Assembly (NCBI GenBank): GCA_036389455.1
Contig: DASVPW010000112.1
Coordinates: 1 to 64,000, forward strand
Source of the DNA: JAJKJG01 sp036389455
GTDB taxonomy: Bacteria > Pseudomonadota > Alphaproteobacteria > Rhizobiales > Beijerinckiaceae
Direction: 5' to 3'
Length of the DNA stretch: 64,000 nt
Within the stretch, counting starts at the first letter, position 1; each line of letters starts with the position of its first letter. This document shows positions 60,469 to 64,000 of the stretch, one piece after another. The notes under the pieces were generated by a model, which saw only the letters and a list, made by a program, of their open reading frames with translations, searched no databases and was not told the origin of the DNA. The translations under genes were made by a program, and so were the position numbers.

Positions 60469-60795
60469 ATGCGCCCTGCTCCCCTTGCCCTCGCCTCTCT
60501 TGGATTCCTCGTCATGGCTGCGCCAGCGTCCGCGCAGGGCATGAGCGCCGGCGGCCTCCAGGCCATGTGCGCGGCCCGGGCCCAGCAGGCGACTTGCGTC
60601 TCGTACATCCAGGGCTACCTCGAGGGGCGCAACCAGAGCCTCCCCCGCCCGACCGTCTGCATCCCCGCCGGCATCTCGATCGCGGACGTGGCCGGCGGGT
60701 TCGTGGAGCACGTCGGGAAGAACCGGCTCGAGGCCAACCTCCAGGCCGGCCTCGTCCTCGGCAACTATCTCATCACCACCTATCCCTGCCGGTGA
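60469..60795 (+). CDS. Exported Rap1a/Tai-like protein
   Basis: A 108-residue protein with a signal peptide (PLALASLGFLVMAAPASAQ). The mature domain has two early cysteines in MCAARAQQATCVSYIQGYLEG, then a Cys in TVCIPAGIS and a C-terminal Cys, a pattern like the Rap1a/Tai immunity-protein fold. These proteins neutralise type VI amidase effectors in some bacteria, but stand-alone alphaproteobacterial members are uncharacterised. ATG 60469 gives the clean signal peptide. Confidence 0.75.
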   Translation: MRPAPLALASLGFLVMAAPASAQGMSAGGLQAMCAARAQQATCVSYIQGYLEGRNQSLPRPTVCIPAGISIADVAGGFVEHVGKNRLEANLQAGLVLGNYLITTYPCR

Positions 60796-60823
60796 TCGGT
60801 TGCGCCGGGCAGGCGGCTGCGGC

Positions 60824-61129
60824 TCAGGCGGCCTCCTTCATCCGGGGCTGAGCCGGCTGGTGCCGTTTCCTGAAATAGACGGCCGCGAGCTTCGCCCGCG
60901 CCTCGAAGATCGAGGCCGTGAGGCGCTCCCGCCTGAGCGAATCGATGTCGCCCGCGAGCGCCGCGAAGCGCTGGAGGATCTCGCCGAGATCGGGGGCCGG
61001 CCCGGCATGCCTGTGATGGGCTGCGCCGGAATCGCGCGCCGCCGCTCCCGCCTGTCCGCGAATCATTCCCGCCCCCACCGGCTCGTTTGGCATGTTCGTT
61101 GCGTCGTTCCTCACAGGAAATTGCGGCAA
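60824..61129 (-). CDS. Hypothetical protein, about 100 residues
   Basis: A 101-codon ORF on the minus strand, start uncertain (TTG 61129, GTG 61114 or ATG 61093). The second half is a convincing charged helix (ILQRFAALAGDIDSLRRERL) ending in a basic segment; the first half is less protein-like. No family recognised. It converges on the Rap1a-like gene. Confidence 0.5.
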   Translation of the reverse strand: MPQFPVRNDATNMPNEPVGAGMIRGQAGAAARDSGAAHHRHAGPAPDLGEILQRFAALAGDIDSLRRERLTASIFEARAKLAAVYFRKRHQPAQPRMKEAA

Positions 61130-61226
61130 GGCCGCGACGCAAGCTGGGCAATCCGTCGGATTTACGGTTCATTAACCGTACGGGTTCGAACATCGGAGAG
61201 TCGGGGAAGAGGATCGGGGCAGGGCC

Positions 61227-61430
61227 TTGAACGACTTCGTCGCCCTTCTGATCGCCGTCGCGGCGTTCCTCCTCGCCATGATGGTGGGGCAGGCCCTCAT
61301 CGTCGTCCTCCACGGCGCCCTCGACTACAGCGACACCGTCCTGGCGTTCGGGCCGATCCTGCGGCTTGCCGGGAGCGTCGCGATCGGCGTCGCCGCCTAC
61401 CGCAGGCTCGATCGGGGCACCCCGGCCTGA
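61227..61430 (+). CDS. Small two-helix membrane protein
   Basis: A 67-residue protein with TTG start and a GGGGCAGGG purine-rich stretch upstream. Two hydrophobic helices (FVALLIAVAAFLLAMMVGQA and FGPILRLAGSVAIGVAAY) are joined by a short polar loop, with a basic end. No family recognised. It precedes the DUF4175 gene by about 100 bp. Confidence 0.6.
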   Translation: MNDFVALLIAVAAFLLAMMVGQALIVVLHGALDYSDTVLAFGPILRLAGSVAIGVAAYRRLDRGTPA

Positions 61431-61528
61431 AGGTGCGGTCCTTTTTCGCGCTGGCCACGTCGCGCGACCGTGTTTAGCTTGGGGTGAACCGGGGGCGGGA
61501 GCGCGCGTTGACGCGCCGGGAGATTTGC

Positions 61529-64000
61529 ATGAGCGACAGCCCGGGATCGGGTTCGCGCCCCGCGGCTTCCCGACGGAGCCCCTGGCATCCTGCGGGTCGC
61601 TCCTCGGGCCATCCATGGCAGGAACGGCTCGACCGGCTGGTCGGGCGCGCGCGCCTGACCCTGTGGTGGGAGCGCGCCTGGCCGGCCCTGTGGATGCCGG
61701 TCGCGGTCCTGATCCTGTTCCTGACCCTGTCGTGGCTCGGAGTCTGGCTCGACCTCGCGCCGGCGAGCCGTCAGGTCGGCTTGGCCCTGTTCGGGCTCGC
61801 CGCGCTCGGATCGCTCCTTCCCCTGCTGCGGCTGAGGTGGCCCGCCCGCGGCGCCGCCCTCGACCGGCTCGACCGCGACGCCGGGCTCAGGCACGGGCCG
61901 GCGCGGACCCTCGAGGATACCCTCGCGCTCGGCCGGGAGGACGCGGGCTCCCGCGCGCTGTGGGATCTGCACCTCCGCCGGGCCCAGGACAAGGTCGCGG
62001 GATTGCGGGTCTCGGCGCCCCGTCCCGGCATGGCCCGGCGCGACCGTTACGCGGTGCGCGCCGGGGCGCTCGTGGCGCTTGCCGCAAGCGCCTTCGTGGC
62101 GGGGCCGGAGATCGGCACCCGGCTGCGCAGCGCCTTCGACTGGCGCGCGCCGGCCCCGGCCGCGCCCTCGCTCAGGGTCGACGGCTGGATCGACCCGCCG
62201 CTCTACACCCGCACCCCGCCCTTGATGATCGACCTCGCGGCCGGGCGGCAGCATCTGCGCGCGCCGGTGCGCTCGACGGTCGTGATCCGGGTCGCCGGGC
62301 GCGGCGACGTGGCGATCGCGCCGGGCCGCGGGCTCGTCGCGCTCCCGGCCTCCGAGAACCAGAAGGCGGACCTGCGCGAAGAGCGCTTCACCCTCACGGG
62401 CGACGCGGACCTCTCCGTTCGCACCGGCCTCGCGAGCGGGGTGCGCCTTGCCGTCGAGGCGATCCCGGACAGGCCGCCTGAGATCGCCTTCGCGAATCCG
62501 CCGGAGCTGAACGTCCGCGGCACCTTCAACCTGACCTACCGGGCCAAGGACGACTACGGCATCGCCTCGGTCGAGGGCCTCGTCGAGAAGGGCGACGGCT
62601 TCATCGGGCGCCGCGCCCTCGTGCCGGCGCCGCGGATCGCGCTCGCGCTCCCGCCCGACGCGCTCGGCGAGGCCGACACCAAGGCGACCGTCGACCTCAC
62701 CCAGCACCCCTGGGCCGGCGCCCGGGTGAAGCTCACGCTCCTCGCCAAGGACGAGGCCGAGCAGGAGGGGAGGAGCGAATCGATCGACTTCACCCTGCCG
62801 CAGCGGCCCTTCACCAAGCCTCTCGCCAAGGCCCTCGTCGAGCAGCGGCGCACGATCGTGCTCGACCCGGACGACCGCAAGCGCGTGCAGACCGCGCTCG
62901 ACGCGCTCCTGATCGAGCCCGAGCGCTTCACGCCGCAGTGGGGCGTGTTCATGGGGCTGCGCGTCGCCTCCGAGCGCCTGCGCGGGGCGAAGGACGACGC
63001 CGACCTCCTCGAGGTCGCGGAGTGGCTCTGGGCCATGGCGCTCCAGATCGAGGACGGCGACCTCTCGGACGCCGAGCGGGAGCTGCGCGCCGCGCAGGAG
63101 CGGCTGCGCGAGGCCCTCGACCGGGGCGCCTCCGAGGAGGAGATCAAGCGCCTCACCGACGAGCTCCGGCAGGCCATGGACAAGTTCCTGCGCGAGTTCG
63201 CCGAGCGCATGCAGCGCGAGCAGCAGCAGGGGCAGAACAGCGACCAGAACCAGCGCGCGCCCGACCGCACCATCACCCAGGACGACCTCAACCGCATGCT
63301 GAACCAGATCGAGGAGATGATGCGCCGGGGCGACGTCGCCGAGGCGCAGCGCCTCCTCGACGAGTTGCGCAACATCCTCGAGAACCTCCAGACCGCCCGT
63401 CCGAACAGCCGCATGACGGATCCGCTCGCCCGCGAGATGAACCGCTCCATGCAGGAGATGGACGACATGGTCCGCGAGCAGCAGCAGCTCCGCGACGACA
63501 CCTTCCGGGAGAACCAGCAGCGGCGCACGCAACGCGGCCAGCAGGGCCGACAGCAGCAGGGCCAGCGCCAGCAGGGGCAGCGCGGCCAGCGCGGGCAGCA
63601 GGGCCAGCAGGGGGACCAGGGCGACGAGCAGGACCAGGCCGACGGCCAGCAGGGGCAACAGGGCCGGGGGCAGCAGCCGGGCCTCGGCCAGCGCCAGCAG
63701 GCCCTGCGCGAGCGCCTGCAGGAGCTGCAGCGGCGCATGCGCGGCATGGGCATGCAGGGCGAGCAGGGCCTTGCCGACGCCGAGCAGGCCATGCGCGACG
63801 CCGAAGGGCAGCTCGGGCAGGGCCAGGAGGGTCAGGCGGTCGACAGCCAGGGTCGCGCCCTCGAGGGTCTCCAGCGCGGCATGCAGGGCATGGCCCAGCA
63901 GATGCAGCAGATGATGGGCCAGGGCGACGGCACCGAGCAGGCCGGCGACCTGCCGGGCGACGGCTCGCCACAGGGACGCAGCCGGGCGAGCAACCGCGAC
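61529..64000 (+). CDS. DUF4175 (TIGR02302-type) protein, 3' end outside window
   Basis: An ORF open to the last base of the window, with 824 residues visible. GGGAG is six bases upstream of ATG 61529. Two membrane helices lie near residues 50-100 (MPVAVLILFLTLSWLGVWL and the following hydrophobic stretch). A periplasmic region contains DRPPEIAFANPPELNVRG, and beyond residue 520 come long charged helices. From about residue 660 the sequence is dominated by Gln, Gly and Arg repeats (GQQGRQQQGQRQQGQRG), then QQMQQMMGQ-type motifs. This low-complexity tail is the hallmark of the alphaproteobacterial family. Function unknown. Confidence 0.88.
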   Translation, partial: MSDSPGSGSRPAASRRSPWHPAGRSSGHPWQERLDRLVGRARLTLWWERAWPALWMPVAVLILFLTLSWLGVWLDLAPASRQVGLALFGLAALGSLLPLLRLRWPARGAALDRLDRDAGLRHGPARTLEDTLALGREDAGSRALWDLHLRRAQDKVAGLRVSAPRPGMARRDRYAVRAGALVALAASAFVAGPEIGTRLRSAFDWRAPAPAAPSLRVDGWIDPPLYTRTPPLMIDLAAGRQHLRAPVRSTVVIRVAGRGDVAIAPGRGLVALPASENQKADLREERFTLTGDADLSVRTGLASGVRLAVEAIPDRPPEIAFANPPELNVRGTFNLTYRAKDDYGIASVEGLVEKGDGFIGRRALVPAPRIALALPPDALGEADTKATVDLTQHPWAGARVKLTLLAKDEAEQEGRSESIDFTLPQRPFTKPLAKALVEQRRTIVLDPDDRKRVQTALDALLIEPERFTPQWGVFMGLRVASERLRGAKDDADLLEVAEWLWAMALQIEDGDLSDAERELRAAQERLREALDRGASEEEIKRLTDELRQAMDKFLREFAERMQREQQQGQNSDQNQRAPDRTITQDDLNRMLNQIEEMMRRGDVAEAQRLLDELRNILENLQTARPNSRMTDPLAREMNRSMQEMDDMVREQQQLRDDTFRENQQRRTQRGQQGRQQQGQRQQGQRGQRGQQGQQGDQGDEQDQADGQQGQQGRGQQPGLGQRQQALRERLQELQRRMRGMGMQGEQGLADAEQAMRDAEGQLGQGQEGQAVDSQGRALEGLQRGMQGMAQQMQQMMGQGDGTEQAGDLPGDGSPQGRSRASNRD

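Noticed and set aside
61397..63658. A 753-codon minus-strand ORF opposite the DUF4175 gene.
   Set aside because: Leu/Arg-rich mirror of the Q/G-rich repeats; no start signal and no family resemblance.

Overview
The window is high-GC DNA (roughly two-thirds G+C by eye) with dense coding on both strands. It reads as the chromosome of an alphaproteobacterium of the order Hyphomicrobiales (Rhizobiales). Supporting this are the argH - lptM - lysA - DUF4175 gene order, DUF2794, a TAXI-type binding protein, an intracellular PHA depolymerase, an intact class III formaldehyde/S-nitrosoglutathione dehydrogenase and many GTGA/ATGA overlaps. Genus cannot be fixed from the sequence; a relative of Methylobacteriaceae or Salinarimonadaceae is an inference only. 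No tRNA, rRNA, CRISPR array, transposase or phage gene was seen.

Region 1 (1-18.2 kb) is a cell-surface polysaccharide locus. The plus strand carries a partial glycosyltransferase, a coiled-coil protein, and a compact operon that looks like decaprenylphosphoryl-arabinose synthesis (HAD-UbiA fusion, DprE1-like oxidase, DprE2-like reductase) ending in a methyltransferase. The minus strand carries rfbC-rfbB-rfbD-rfbA (dTDP-L-rhamnose), gmd-fcl (GDP-L-fucose), a second methyltransferase and a 1037-residue multidomain glycosyltransferase. The minus-strand run starts at a near-consensus sigma-70 promoter followed by a roughly 650-nt structured leader. The first 57 nt of that leader recur (55/57) at the 5' end of the leuC transcript 38 kb away.

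Region 2 (18.2-32.3 kb) holds a trypsin-fold pseudoprotease, a bacterial alpha-2-macroglobulin with its partner PBP1C, an AT-rich lone DUF6602 gene, a DUF4112 protein and a polar amino-acid ABC operon. Palindromic repeat elements lie inside the pbpC reading frame, at the 3' end of the DUF4112 gene and between the binding-protein and permease genes of the ABC operon.

Region 3 (32.3-45.7 kb) has a YgjP-type metallopeptidase, an AT-rich island with two unrecognised ORFs (possibly one frameshifted gene), phaZ, and a hydrolase closely resembling Bacillus RsbQ. The hydrolase is translationally coupled to a PAS hybrid histidine kinase. These are followed by a TAXI protein, a PAP2 phosphatase, a DgcN-like protein, the glutathione-dependent formaldehyde dehydrogenase, an orphan OpuCA-type ATPase, DUF2794, and a 78-residue protein behind a promoter whose -10 region overlaps a perfect palindrome.

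Region 4 (45.7-64 kb) is mostly housekeeping: Bax-inhibitor-1 protein, a MazF toxin with a ribbon-helix-helix-like antitoxin, secA, an ABC binding protein, a parvulin PPIase, leuC, tlpA, argH, lptM, lysA and the start of a DUF4175 gene. An AT-richer two-gene module (AAA ATPase plus DUF4276 TOPRIM-like protein) sits between the PPIase and leuC and resembles ATPase/TOPRIM anti-phage pairs.
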